NCBI GenBank assembly: GCA_904419385.1
Contig: CAJFRI010000006.1
Coordinates: 1-41,908, forward strand
DNA: 41,908 nt
Origin: Candidatus Heteroscillospira lomanii
GTDB taxonomy: Bacteria > Bacillota > Clostridia > Oscillospirales > Oscillospiraceae
Direction of reading: 5' to 3'
Part shown: positions 15,053-22,375 of the stretch, one piece after another
How the letters are laid out: every line of letters begins with the position of its first letter
Numbering within the stretch: the stretch's first letter is position 1
Program-made: the position numbers and the translations under genes
The notes under the pieces: generated by a model
Databases searched by the model: none
What the model was told of the DNA's origin: nothing
What the model saw: the letters and a program-made list of their open reading frames with translations, nothing else

Positions 15053-16093
15053 TTACTTCAGCGCTGCGCGCAGGTCTCCGAGGAAGGCCGCGACGTTCTC
15101 CTCCGGGGTGCACCAGCTGGTGCAGAGCCTGGCGGCGGAGCGCTCGGAATCGACGCGCTCCCAGGCGAAGAAGCGGTATTTTTCCTGCAATTTGGCGATC
15201 ACCGCGTCCGGCATTATCGGGAAGAGCTGGTTGGCCGCGGTGTCGTAGAGCATCTCGAGCCCGGCGTCCCTGCATCCGAGCCGCAGCTCGTCGGCGAGCG
15301 CGACGGCGTGCTGCGCGATCTCGAAGTAGAGCCCGTCCTCAAACAGCACCTCGAACTGTATGCCCAGCATGCGGCCCTTGGCGAGCATGGCGCCGCGGCG
15401 CTTGAGCGAGTAGCGGAAGCATTTGCCCAGCTCTGGGCGGGCGATGACCACAGCCTCGCCGAACATGGCGCCGAGCTTGGTGCCGCCGATGTAAAACACG
15501 TCGCACAGGCGCGCTATATCGCGCAGGGTGACCGACCCGGGCACGGCGAGCCCGTAGCCGAGGCGGGCGCCGTCGAGGTAGAGGATGAGGCCGAACTCGT
15601 CGCACACGGCGCGCAGCGCCTCCAGCTCAGCGAGGGTGTAGAGCGTGCCGCACTCGGTGGGATGGGAGATGTAGACCATGCCTGGCTGCACGGTCTGATC
15701 GCGGTCATGGTCGGCGTAGTGCGCCTCGCAGTACTCGCGCAGCGAGGCGGCGGGTATCTTGCCGTCGACGGGCGGCAGCGTGAGTATCTTGCGCCCCGTG
15801 GCCTCGACGGCTCCGGTCTCGTGCACGTTTATGTGGCCGGTCTCCGTGCTCACGACGCCCTGGTACGGCAGGAGCATGGCGTCGATGACCGTGAGGTTGG
15901 CCTGGGTCCCGCCGGTGAAGAAGTGGACCGGGGCCTCGTCCCCAAGGCCGCAGGCTGCGCGGATATAGCTGCGGGCGCGGTCGGAGTGCACGTCGAGCCC
16001 ATAGGTCAGGGTCTGATCGAAATTGGTCTCGCTCAGGCGCTCGAGTATGCGCGGATGCGCGCCCTCGGCGTAGTCGCAGTTGAACATTATCAT
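15053..16093 (-). CDS. ltaE: Low-specificity L-threonine aldolase-type PLP enzyme
   Basis: 346-aa fold-type I PLP enzyme of the threonine aldolase (beta-eliminating lyase) family, splitting L-threonine/allo-threonine to glycine and acetaldehyde. Visible features: N-terminal FNCDYAEGAHPRIL, the cofactor-binding FFTGGTQANL (about 58-67), ETGHINVHETGA, Asp174 in LYLDGARL (pyridine nitrogen ligand), and the Schiff-base Lys206 in YIGGTKLGAMFGE. The ATG at 16091-16093 has GGAGG 8 nt upstream. It has its own promoter, divergent from copA, and runs into galE. Substrate specificity is a family-level inference. Confidence 0.9.
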   Translation of the reverse strand: MIMFNCDYAEGAHPRILERLSETNFDQTLTYGLDVHSDRARSYIRAACGLGDEAPVHFFTGGTQANLTVIDAMLLPYQGVVSTETGHINVHETGAVEATGRKILTLPPVDGKIPAASLREYCEAHYADHDRDQTVQPGMVYISHPTECGTLYTLAELEALRAVCDEFGLILYLDGARLGYGLAVPGSVTLRDIARLCDVFYIGGTKLGAMFGEAVVIARPELGKCFRYSLKRRGAMLAKGRMLGIQFEVLFEDGLYFEIAQHAVALADELRLGCRDAGLEMLYDTAANQLFPIMPDAVIAKLQEKYRFFAWERVDSERSAARLCTSWCTPEENVAAFLGDLRAALK

Positions 16094-16125
16094 AAAAATG
16101 TCCTCCCAAATAATTTGCTTTTATG

Positions 16126-16154
16126 ATGATATCATATATAAAGTGGTGTGACAA
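16126..16154 (-). promoter_or_regulatory. Promoter of ltaE-galE
   Basis: Minus strand TTGTCA (16149-16154), a 17-nt spacer and TATCAT (16126-16131); it is nearly back-to-back with the copA promoter. Confidence 0.6.
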
Positions 16155-16158
16155 GGGC

Positions 16159-16187
16159 TTTACAAAATCAGAGAAAAGTAGTATACT
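16159..16187 (+). promoter_or_regulatory. Promoter of the copper operon
   Basis: TTTACA (16159-16164), a 17-nt spacer and TATACT (16182-16187). Confidence 0.7.
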
Positions 16188-16196
16188 CACATCAGA

Positions 16197-16220
16197 CACC
16201 CCCCAGGGGAGGGGGGATTA
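16197..16220 (+). promoter_or_regulatory. CsoR-type operator
   Basis: CCCCCC (16199-16204) and GGGGGG (16211-16216) flank AGGGGA in an A/T-bordered pseudo-palindrome, like known CsoR boxes. It sits 10 bp after the -10, over the expected transcription start, where repressor binding blocks initiation. The csoR gene is the last of this operon, so autoregulation is likely. Confidence 0.7.
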
Positions 16221-16239
16221 CCGGAAAGGGAGGACTGCC

Positions 16240-18780
16240 ATGAGACTGACCTTTAAAATTACCGGCATGAGCTGCGCCGCCTGCTCTGCAACCGTCGAGC
16301 GCACGGTGCGCAGGCTCGAGGGCGTCCGGAAGGCCGATGTTAATCTCCTCGGCGGCAGCATGGCCGCCGAGTTCGACGAAAACGTTATAAAACCGGAGGA
16401 CATAGTCGCCGCCGTCGTCTCCGCGGGCTACGGGGCGGAGCTGCCCGGCGCGAAAACGGAGAAGCCCAAGGCCCCGGACAACTCCGGGGAGCTGAGGGAC
16501 ATGAAGCGCCGCTTTGTGCTCTCGCTGTGCTTCCTCGTCCCGCTCATGTATCTGACCATGGGCGGAATGGTCGGGCTGCCGCAGCCGCCATTCCTCGTCG
16601 GGACGGAAAACGCGCTCATGCTCGCGCTGACGCAGATGTTACTCACGCTGCCCGTCATGTTCATAAACCGCGCGTACTACACCAAGGGCCTGCGCTCGCT
16701 GTGGCACCGCAGCCCGAATATGGACAGCCTCATCGCCGTCGGCTCCGGCGCCGCCGCGATCTACGGCGTGTTCGTCATCTACCGCATGGCCTGGGCCCTC
16801 GGCCACGGCGACATGGACACGGTCGCGCACTACGCGCACGACCTGTATTTCGAGTCCGCCGCCACAATACTCACGCTCATCACCCTCGGCAAATTCCTCG
16901 AGACCCGCTCCAAGGGCCGCACGGGCGACGCTATCGCACGGCTGCTCGAGCTCTCGCCCGACACCGCCGTGGTCGAGCGCGGCGGCGTCGAGACGGAGAT
17001 ACCGGCCGGGGAGGTGCAGCTCGGCGACATAGTGATCCTGCGCCCGGGCGCGCGGGTGCCTGTCGACGGCGTGGTCATCGAGGGCTCTTCCGCCATAGAC
17101 CAGAGCGCGCTGACCGGCGAGAGCATGCCCGTCGAGAAAAAGGCCGGCGACCGCGTTGCCGCCGCCACGATAAACCGCACGGGATTTCTCAAGTTCCGCG
17201 CCGACAGGATAGGCGAGGACACATCCCTCGCTAAGATAATAAAGCTCGTCGAGGAGGCCGGCGCGTCGAAAGCGCCTATAGCGCGCCTCGCCGACAGGAT
17301 AGCCGGCGTGTTCGTCCCGGTGGTCATGTGCATCGCGGCCGCGGCCTTTGCCGTGTGGCTCGCGCTGGGCTACGGGTTCGAGTTCGCGCTCACGCGCGGC
17401 ATAGCCGTGCTCGTCATCTCCTGCCCCTGCGCGCTCGGGCTGGCCACGCCCGTGGCCATCATGGTCGGCACGGGCCGCGGGGCCGAGGAGGGCATACTGA
17501 TAAAATCCGCCGAGTCGCTCGAGACCCTGCACAAGATCTCCGCCGTCGTCCTCGACAAGACGGGCACGCTCACCGAGGGCCGCCCCTCGGTCACCGACGT
17601 GTCCGCCGGCGAGATGACCGAGCGCGAGCTGCTCGAGACCGCCGCCGCGCTCGAAAAGCCGTCGGAGCATCCGCTGGCTGAGGCTGTGCTCGAATATGCG
17701 GCTGCCGCCGGGGTCGAACCCGCCGCCGCCGAAAATTTCAAGGCCGTGTCCGGCCGGGGCGTCTCCGCAGTCGTGAACGGCAGGCTCTGCCTCGGCGGCA
17801 ACGCGGCGTTCATGCGCGAAAACGGCGTAAAAGTGCCCGAGGCCGAGGGCGAAAAGCTCGCCGCCGAGGGCAAGACCCCGCTGTACTTCGCCTGCGGCGG
17901 CCGCTACGCCGGCATGATAGCCGCGGCCGACACGATAAAAGACGGCAGCGCCGAGGCCGTGCGCCGCTTTGCCGAACTCGGCATAGAGACCCACATGCTC
18001 ACCGGCGACAACGCCGTCACCGCCCGCGCCATAGCCGAAAAGCTCGGCGTCGGCTCCGTCATCTCCGACGTCATGCCCGAGGACAAGGAGGCGCATGTGC
18101 GCGCCCTCCAGGAGCAGGGCAGGACCGTGGCCATGATAGGCGACGGCATAAACGACGCGCCGGCCCTCGCGAGAGCCGACGTCGGCATAGCCATAGGCGC
18201 CGGCACGGACGTCGCCATAGAGTCGGCGGACATAGTGCTGATGAAGAGCGACCTGCGCGACGCGGTGACCGCCGTGGAGCTCAGCCGCGCGGTCATCAGG
18301 AATATACGCATGAACCTGTTCTGGGCGTTTTTCTACAACGCCCTCGGCATCCCGATAGCGGCGGGCGTGCTGTTCATCCCGTTCGGGCTGAGCCTCAGCC
18401 CCATGCTGGGCGCGGCGGCCATGAGCCTCAGCTCGGTCTGCGTCGTGACGAACGCGCTGCGCCTGCGTTTCTTCAAGCCATCGCTCACGCGCGGCTGCGG
18501 CGGCGCCTGTCCGATAGATAATAACACTGAAAACAATGAAAAAACTGAGAGTGCTCCAGCGGAGCAGAAAGGAGAAACAGCAATGACAACAGTCCTCAAA
18601 GTCGAAGGTATGATGTGCGCCCACTGCAAGGCGCATGTGGAAAAGGCCCTGATGGGCGTCCCGGGCGTGGAGAGCGCCGTGGCCGACGTGGAGGCCAAGA
18701 CCGCCACCGTCACCGGCAGCGCCGATATGGAGGCCATGAAGAAGGCCGTGGCCGACGCGGGCTACGAGGTGGTGGGCTGA
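16240..18780 (+). CDS. copA: Copper-translocating P-type ATPase with an additional C-terminal HMA domain
   Basis: 846-aa P1B-type ATPase exporting Cu+ from the cytoplasm. N-terminal HMA domain with GMSCAAC (Cys12, Cys15), membrane segments from about residue 90, TGES (292-295), the intramembrane CPC motif (395-397) that carries Cu, phosphorylation motif DKTGT (439-443), and GDGINDAPAL near the end of the P domain. After the last membrane helices a polar, AT-rich linker (about 760-780) leads to a second HMA domain with GMMCAHC, an unusual place for one. Inside the linker AAAGGAG (18568-18574) stands 8 nt before Met782. ATG start with GGGAGG 6 nt upstream; the longer upstream frame contains the promoter. 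Confidence 0.95.
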   Translation: MRLTFKITGMSCAACSATVERTVRRLEGVRKADVNLLGGSMAAEFDENVIKPEDIVAAVVSAGYGAELPGAKTEKPKAPDNSGELRDMKRRFVLSLCFLVPLMYLTMGGMVGLPQPPFLVGTENALMLALTQMLLTLPVMFINRAYYTKGLRSLWHRSPNMDSLIAVGSGAAAIYGVFVIYRMAWALGHGDMDTVAHYAHDLYFESAATILTLITLGKFLETRSKGRTGDAIARLLELSPDTAVVERGGVETEIPAGEVQLGDIVILRPGARVPVDGVVIEGSSAIDQSALTGESMPVEKKAGDRVAAATINRTGFLKFRADRIGEDTSLAKIIKLVEEAGASKAPIARLADRIAGVFVPVVMCIAAAAFAVWLALGYGFEFALTRGIAVLVISCPCALGLATPVAIMVGTGRGAEEGILIKSAESLETLHKISAVVLDKTGTLTEGRPSVTDVSAGEMTERELLETAAALEKPSEHPLAEAVLEYAAAAGVEPAAAENFKAVSGRGVSAVVNGRLCLGGNAAFMRENGVKVPEAEGEKLAAEGKTPLYFACGGRYAGMIAAADTIKDGSAEAVRRFAELGIETHMLTGDNAVTARAIAEKLGVGSVISDVMPEDKEAHVRALQEQGRTVAMIGDGINDAPALARADVGIAIGAGTDVAIESADIVLMKSDLRDAVTAVELSRAVIRNIRMNLFWAFFYNALGIPIAAGVLFIPFGLSLSPMLGAAAMSLSSVCVVTNALRLRFFKPSLTRGCGGACPIDNNTENNEKTESAPAEQKGETAMTTVLKVEGMMCAHCKAHVEKALMGVPGVESAVADVEAKTATVTGSADMEAMKKAVADAGYEVVG
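18583..18780 (+). CDS. Possible separately translated CopZ-like copper chaperone nested in copA
   Basis: In frame with copA, the ATG at 18583-18585 has a near-ideal SD AAAGGAG (18568-18574) with 8-nt spacing. It would produce a 65-aa protein that is exactly one HMA domain (VEGMMCAHCKAHVEKAL, ferredoxin-like beta-alpha-beta), the size and shape of CopZ chaperones that carry Cu+ to CopA and CsoR. The sequence shows the signal; translation from it is an inference. It may be the relic of a once separate copZ gene now fused to copA. Confidence 0.55.
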   Translation: MTTVLKVEGMMCAHCKAHVEKALMGVPGVESAVADVEAKTATVTGSADMEAMKKAVADAGYEVVG

Positions 18781-19043
18781 TGCAGGCCGACCGCTCAGAG
18801 GTCGCCCGCCTGCTCAAGACCGCGCGCGGGCAGATCGACGGCATAATCCGCATGGTCGAGGACGACCGCTACTGCATAGACATCGCCAACCAGATCATGG
18901 CCACCCAGGCCATCCTGAGCAAGACCAACAAACTGGTCCTCAGCGCCCATATGCACGGATGCGTCCGCGAGGCCGTGAAGAGCGGCGACCCGGACGCAAA
19001 GATCGACGAGCTCACGGCCGTCATAGACAAACTCATAAAATGA
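18780..19043 (+). CDS. csoR: Copper-sensing transcriptional repressor CsoR
   Basis: 87-aa all-helical CsoR/RcnR-family repressor. The Cu+ ligand triad is present as Cys32 (DRYCID), His57 and Cys61 (HMHGC). Family proteins bind GC-rich pseudo-palindromes as tetramers and release DNA on binding Cu+. The ATG overlaps the copA stop (TGATG), so it is translationally coupled. The upstream frame is within copA and is not used. The probable target is the operator at 16197-16220. Confidence 0.93.
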   Translation: MQADRSEVARLLKTARGQIDGIIRMVEDDRYCIDIANQIMATQAILSKTNKLVLSAHMHGCVREAVKSGDPDAKIDELTAVIDKLIK

Positions 19044-19047
19044 GCGG

Positions 19048-19078
19048 GACGCCGGAGAACATCTCCGGCGTCTTTTCG
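19048..19078 (+). terminator. Terminator of the copper operon
   Basis: GACGCCGGAGA/TCTCCGGCGTC stem (11 bp), 3-nt loop, TTTT tail. Confidence 0.9.
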
Positions 19079-19088
19079 TCCACGGCGG

Positions 19089-19117
19089 TTGTTTTTTCCG
19101 CCGCTTAGTGGTATAAT
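19089..19117 (+). promoter_or_regulatory. Promoter of the cytidylate-kinase-like gene
   Basis: TTGTTT (19089-19094), 17-nt spacer, TATAAT (19112-19117). Confidence 0.7.
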
Positions 19118-19184
19118 TTACAAAAACCAGCGCAATGATCTTGCAGCGCAAAGATCTTGTCTCTTCCGAAAGGACGGTTGTGTT

Positions 19185-19808
19185 ATGAAACAGCAGGTTA
19201 TCATCACTATAAGCAGAGAATACGGCTGCGGCGCCCGCGAAGTTGGCGACAGGCTTGCAAAAAGGCTCGGTATCCCGTATTACGACAGGGATCTGGTCCA
19301 GAAAGCTGCCGAGCGCAGCGGACTCACCCCTGAGTTCATCGAGAAGACCGAGCAGAGGAACACCGGCGGGGTCTTTTACGGCACCAATGCCGCGGTGAGC
19401 ACCATGGGCGGAGTTTTCCCCGGCGGCAGCACCTCCCTGGCGGACCAGGTGTACCTCGCCGAGTTCTCAGTTATCCGCGAGATAGCCGAGCGGGAGCACA
19501 GCTGTGTGATAGTCGGCCGCTGCGCCGACGCGATACTCAAAAACGACTATCGCTGCCTCAATATCTTCCTCCATGCCGATTTCGACAAGCGCGTCGAGCG
19601 CGCCGTCAAGGTCTACGGCGTGCCCGCCGACAAGGCCGAGCGCATCGTGAAAGACACCGACAAGGCCCGCGCCAAACATTATAAGTATTACAGCGACCAG
19701 AAGTGGGGCGCAGCCAACAACTACGACATATCGATGAACATGGCTGCCTTTTCCATCGACGGCGCCGTGCAGATCCTCGCCGACTGCGTCGAGAGCATGA
19801 CGAAGTAA
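19185..19808 (+). CDS. Cytidylate kinase-like family protein
   Basis: 207-aa P-loop kinase-like protein. The N-terminus IISREYGCGAREVGDRLAKRLG is split by sequence as ITISREYGCGAREVGDRL, the nucleotide-binding loop form of the cytidylate-kinase-like (AAK26/CLK-type) family common in Clostridia. Later features are VIVGRCADAIL and IFLHADFDKRVERAV, then a lid region rich in Lys/Arg (DKARAKHYKYYSDQKWG). The normal Cmk name is not justified: the fold and length differ from CMP kinase, and the substrate is unknown. ATG 19185, with AAAGGA about 11 nt upstream. It is a single gene with its own promoter and a strong terminator. Confidence 0.85.
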   Translation: MKQQVIITISREYGCGAREVGDRLAKRLGIPYYDRDLVQKAAERSGLTPEFIEKTEQRNTGGVFYGTNAAVSTMGGVFPGGSTSLADQVYLAEFSVIREIAEREHSCVIVGRCADAILKNDYRCLNIFLHADFDKRVERAVKVYGVPADKAERIVKDTDKARAKHYKYYSDQKWGAANNYDISMNMAAFSIDGAVQILADCVESMTK

Positions 19809-19819
19809 AAATGCCGCCC

Positions 19820-19853
19820 GCGGCGCCCGGAACTTCTCCGGGCGCCGCTTTTT
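19820..19853 (+). terminator. Terminator of the cytidylate-kinase-like gene
   Basis: GCGGCGCCCGGA/TCCGGGCGCCGC stem (12 bp) followed by TTTTT. Confidence 0.9.
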
Positions 19854-19979
19854 GCTGTGCAGACATTCATAAAACTGATGGCACCTGCGCGCGCCGGTGT
19901 GGCCGCCGTGCGGGCAAAATGCTTGTATATTGTGAGTTTTGCGCATGTGCAGCGCCTGTATATTCGTGAAAAACGGCCT

Positions 19980-20019
19980 TTGAGAGTGAGAGAGACTTTT
20001 GATATAATTATATCAAAAG
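19980..20019 (+). promoter_or_regulatory. Promoter overlapped by a perfect 24-bp palindrome
   Basis: TTGAGA (19980-19985), 17-nt spacer and TATAAT (20003-20008). A 24-bp perfect palindrome (19996-20019, arm CTTTTGATATAA) covers the -10 and ends in the SD region AAAAGGAGG. It is placed like an operator for a dimeric repressor, and in RNA it could also hide the SD of the 79-aa gene. Confidence 0.7.
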
Positions 20020-20031
20020 GAGGCTGAGACA

Positions 20032-20271
20032 ATGCGCAGGATAATATCCGCATGCGTTGAACAGACGATGCATTTCAGACTTAAAGACAGGACGGAGCCG
20101 AAGCTTGCCGCAAAACTCACGGGAGAGGAGTTCGAGGCTTACAAGATGAAGCTCGACCGGGACATGGTGCAGTACAGCGTGCTTGACGAGCAGCGGCAGA
20201 GCGACGGCTCCCTCATCGTCAAGATAAAGCGCCAATACAACAACTGCCCCTGCGGCGAATATATCAAATGA
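20032..20271 (+). CDS. Small conserved-looking protein of unknown function
   Basis: 79 aa, not recognised. It has a mixed charged composition, a basic N-terminus with Cys8, a middle that could be helical (KLTGEEFEAYKMKLDRDMVQ), and a C-terminal NNCPCGEYIK with Cys72 and Cys74. No membrane segment or signal is seen. Evidence that it is real: strong promoter, AAAGGAGG about 10 nt before the ATG, and a 4-nt overlap (ATGA) with the following CarD-like gene. The three Cys could bind metal or sense redox, which is only a suggestion. Confidence 0.75.
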   Translation: MRRIISACVEQTMHFRLKDRTEPKLAAKLTGEEFEAYKMKLDRDMVQYSVLDEQRQSDGSLIVKIKRQYNNCPCGEYIK

Positions 20272-20783
20272 GCTGCGGCGGCTTTGCGAAAGGCGAGCGC
20301 GTGGTCTACGGCTCGCGGGCCGTGTGCCGCGTGAACGACGTGGGGCCCATCCCGTTCGGCGCGCCCTCGCGCGATTACTACACCCTGCGCCCGATTTTCG
20401 AGCACGGCTGTGAGACCATATACGCGCCGGTCGGGTGCGGAGTGAGCATGCGGCGGGTGATGAGCCGCGAAGAGGCCGAGCGCTGCCTGGAGTCCGCCGG
20501 CAGCGTGTCCCCGGCGGAGGACGGCGGAGAGCCGTACAGGACTGAGGCGCTGAGAGAACAGGATGCCGGCATGCTGCTGCGCTGCCTCAAGGCGGTGAAG
20601 CTGCGACCCGGCGCCCGCGGGCGCCGCCTGCTCGAGAGCGACAGGAAGTTTGTGGACAGGGCCGAGAAACTCCTCTACGGCGAGCTGGCCGCGGCGCTCG
20701 ACAGGCCTCCCGAGGAGATCAAATCTGAGGTCGAGGCGCGTTTTTCCGGACGGAGCCGCCCGGATATGGCCGAAAAAGAATAA
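20268..20783 (+). CDS. CarD/CdnL-family transcriptional regulator
   Basis: 171-aa protein. Residues 1-60 form the CarD/CdnL/TRCF RNA-polymerase-interaction domain (FAKGERVVYGSRAVCRVNDVG, then YYTLRPIFEHGCETIYAPV). The C-terminal part is helical and basic (KAVKLRPGARGRRLLESDRKF). CarD proteins bind the RNA polymerase beta subunit and promoter DNA and stabilise open complexes. The ATG overlaps the stop of the 79-aa gene, so the two are made together. Size fits CdnL-type members. The targets are not visible. Confidence 0.87.
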   Translation: MSCGGFAKGERVVYGSRAVCRVNDVGPIPFGAPSRDYYTLRPIFEHGCETIYAPVGCGVSMRRVMSREEAERCLESAGSVSPAEDGGEPYRTEALREQDAGMLLRCLKAVKLRPGARGRRLLESDRKFVDRAEKLLYGELAAALDRPPEEIKSEVEARFSGRSRPDMAEKE

Positions 20784-20787
20784 AACA

Positions 20788-20819
20788 GCCCCGCATCCGT
20801 CAGGATGCGGGGCATTTTT
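20788..20819 (+). terminator. Terminator after the CarD-like gene
   Basis: GCCCCGCATCC/GGATGCGGGGC stem, 4-nt loop, ATTTTT tail. It also separates the convergent E2-like gene. Confidence 0.9.
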
Positions 20820-20831
20820 GCCTGATTTCGT

Positions 20832-21719
20832 TTAAAATACGTCCTCACGCACCTCGTCGGGCGGCAATTCGAGCAGCTGCGGGTTGCGGATGAAGTATTT
20901 TATGTACTTGAACGCCGTGGCGTAATAAAACCCGTCGCAGATGCGCTCGTCGAGCACGGCGCACAGGTCGACATAGCGGCGCTCGACGAGATGGCCGGTG
21001 CGGTCGGGCTCGATGGCGCGGCGGCGCGCGCCGAAAGAGAGGAACACCGGCAGGTTGCCGAAGTTATAGATGTGGTGGTATATGGGCGGGATGCCGAGCG
21101 AGCCCATGTCGGTGATTATCATCGAGCCGTGGAACGGGCTGGCCTCGAGCAGGCCGGCGGGCATTATACCGAAGTAGTCGAGGATGTAGAGCGCGCGGAC
21201 GATGAATTTCTGCATGAAGCGGGGCAGGCTCGTGAGCGCGGCGGCGATGTTCTCCATGTCGTTGGAGCCGTCGTTTGCCTTTATCGCGTCTATGGCCTCG
21301 TTCATCTTGCGGTATACGTCGTTGATGGTGTCGGTGGGCTCGAAATGGACCTTTATGGATGCGTCGGACGCGCCGGTGTCCATCTCGCGCTTGACGCTCA
21401 TGACGACCTGTATGCCGAAGCGCGAATATATGCGCTGGCCGGACACGAAACGGTTTAGCCCCGGGCAGTAAGCCAGGGTGCGGACATAGGCCGCGATGAA
21501 GAGATGCAGCAGTCCCATCCCGCGATAGCCGGCGGCCCGCTTTTCGCGCAGCCATGCGTCGACCTCGGTGACCTCAAGGGAATCAGTGAAAGCGTTGCAG
21601 GCGTCGCTGCGCTGCCGCATGATGAAAGGCATGAACTTGAACACCGGCGCGAGGCTGCGCAGCCTGCGGCCGTCGCTCCTGTCGCCTATCCTGCGGACGT
21701 AAGTACTATTATCAGCCAT
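20832..21719 (-). CDS. 2-oxoacid dehydrogenase E2-like acyltransferase domain protein
   Basis: 295 aa, resembling the catalytic domain of dihydrolipoyl acyltransferases (chloramphenicol-acetyltransferase fold): FHGSMIITDMGSLGIPPIYHHIYNFGNLPVFLSFG (read in parts) and the terminal DLCAVLDERICDGFYYATAF. There is no lipoyl or E1-binding domain, and no other E1/E2/E3 gene nearby. The catalytic DHRxxDG motif reads D257-E258-R-I-C-D262-G, so the active-site His is Glu. It is therefore unlikely to act as an ordinary E2; the true substrate is unknown. The ATG at 21717-21719 has AGGAGGTC just upstream; the longer frame upstream contains the promoter. Confidence 0.8.
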   Translation of the reverse strand: MADNSTYVRRIGDRSDGRRLRSLAPVFKFMPFIMRQRSDACNAFTDSLEVTEVDAWLREKRAAGYRGMGLLHLFIAAYVRTLAYCPGLNRFVSGQRIYSRFGIQVVMSVKREMDTGASDASIKVHFEPTDTINDVYRKMNEAIDAIKANDGSNDMENIAAALTSLPRFMQKFIVRALYILDYFGIMPAGLLEASPFHGSMIITDMGSLGIPPIYHHIYNFGNLPVFLSFGARRRAIEPDRTGHLVERRYVDLCAVLDERICDGFYYATAFKYIKYFIRNPQLLELPPDEVREDVF

Positions 21720-21723
21720 TATG

Positions 21724-21740
21724 ACCTCCTGTTGCGGAGG
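21724..21740 (-). promoter_or_regulatory. Small hairpin covering the SD of the E2-like gene
   Basis: CCTCC and GGAGG separated by 6 nt (CCCTCCGCAACAGGAGGT on the minus strand). The right arm is the SD, so translation could be reduced when it is folded. Confidence 0.4.
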
Positions 21741-21770
21741 GCCGAAGTTTCGTTTGTAACCCTCTGCAAC

Positions 21771-21799
21771 AGTATAAACTGCCGCGCGGAATAAAACAA
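21771..21799 (-). promoter_or_regulatory. Promoter of the E2-like gene
   Basis: Minus strand TTGTTT (21794-21799), 17-nt spacer, TATACT (21771-21776). Confidence 0.65.
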
Positions 21800-21933
21800 G
21801 CACCGCCGGCGTATTTTTCAAATATACGCTGAGTTTTTCGGTCTTGACGAAATATGTATGTTTTGTTAAAACTTTATCAGAAAGTGTGTTAAAAATTATA
21901 CAAATTTATTCAATCAATAATAATTTGTTATGG
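21800..21933. other. AT-rich divergent intergenic region
   Basis: The 341-bp gap between the E2-like gene and the V-ATPase operon is strongly AT-rich in its middle, unlike the flanks. Apart from the two divergent promoters and the leader of the ATPase operon I see no gene or repeat in it. Confidence 0.6.
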
Positions 21934-21962
21934 TTGAAATATTGAAAGCATTGGTTTATAAT
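21934..21962 (+). promoter_or_regulatory. Promoter of the V-ATPase operon
   Basis: TTGAAA (21934-21939), 17-nt spacer, TATAAT (21957-21962); the untranslated leader would be about 90 nt. Confidence 0.75.
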
Positions 21963-22060
21963 GGGGCATAAAGGCAATGTGTTTAGCTTTCTTAATAACG
22001 CGCAGTCAGGCCGGCGCGGCGAAAACATTGAGCCTCAACGCTGAAACGGGAGGTGTAGGA

Positions 22061-22375
22061 ATGTCTCTGGAAGCAATGAAGGATATAAGCGAGGCTGAGG
22101 AAAAGGCCAAGACCATCAGGGCCGAGGCCGCGGCCGATGTAAAACGCATGCTCGCGGAGGCGGAGGCGGCAGGCAAGGCCGCCGTTGCCGCGGCGGAGAA
22201 AAAAGCCGCCGGCGAGCTTGCGACTCTGTCCAAAAAGGCCGACGAAAAAGCCGTTGAGAGCGCAAAGACACTCGCTTCGGAAAACGGCGAGGTCAAAGAC
22301 AGGCTTCGCGCCCAGGCCGAGGCCAATATGGACAGGGCTGTCTCGCTGATTGTGGAAAGGATCGTGAACAGCTAA
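22061..22375 (+). CDS. ntpF: V/A-type ATPase peripheral stalk subunit (NtpF/AhaH-like)
   Basis: 104-aa Ala/Glu/Lys-rich protein, almost wholly coiled coil (ISEAEEKAKTIRAEAAADVKRML...), as expected of the G/H stalk subunit that pairs with subunit E. It is the first gene of the operon; the order NtpF-I-K-E-C-G-A-B-D matches clostridial and enterococcal clusters. The ATG at 22061 follows GGGAGGTGTAGGA. The frame upstream (from 21977) includes promoter-proximal leader and is not needed. Identification rests on position and coiled-coil character. Confidence 0.85.
   Translation: MSLEAMKDISEAEEKAKTIRAEAAADVKRMLAEAEAAGKAAVAAAEKKAAGELATLSKKADEKAVESAKTLASENGEVKDRLRAQAEANMDRAVSLIVERIVNS

Noticed and set aside
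16639-18636. 665-codon minus-strand frame antisense to copA
   Set aside because: His/Arg/Gly-rich shadow; the plus strand encodes an unmistakable P-type ATPase.
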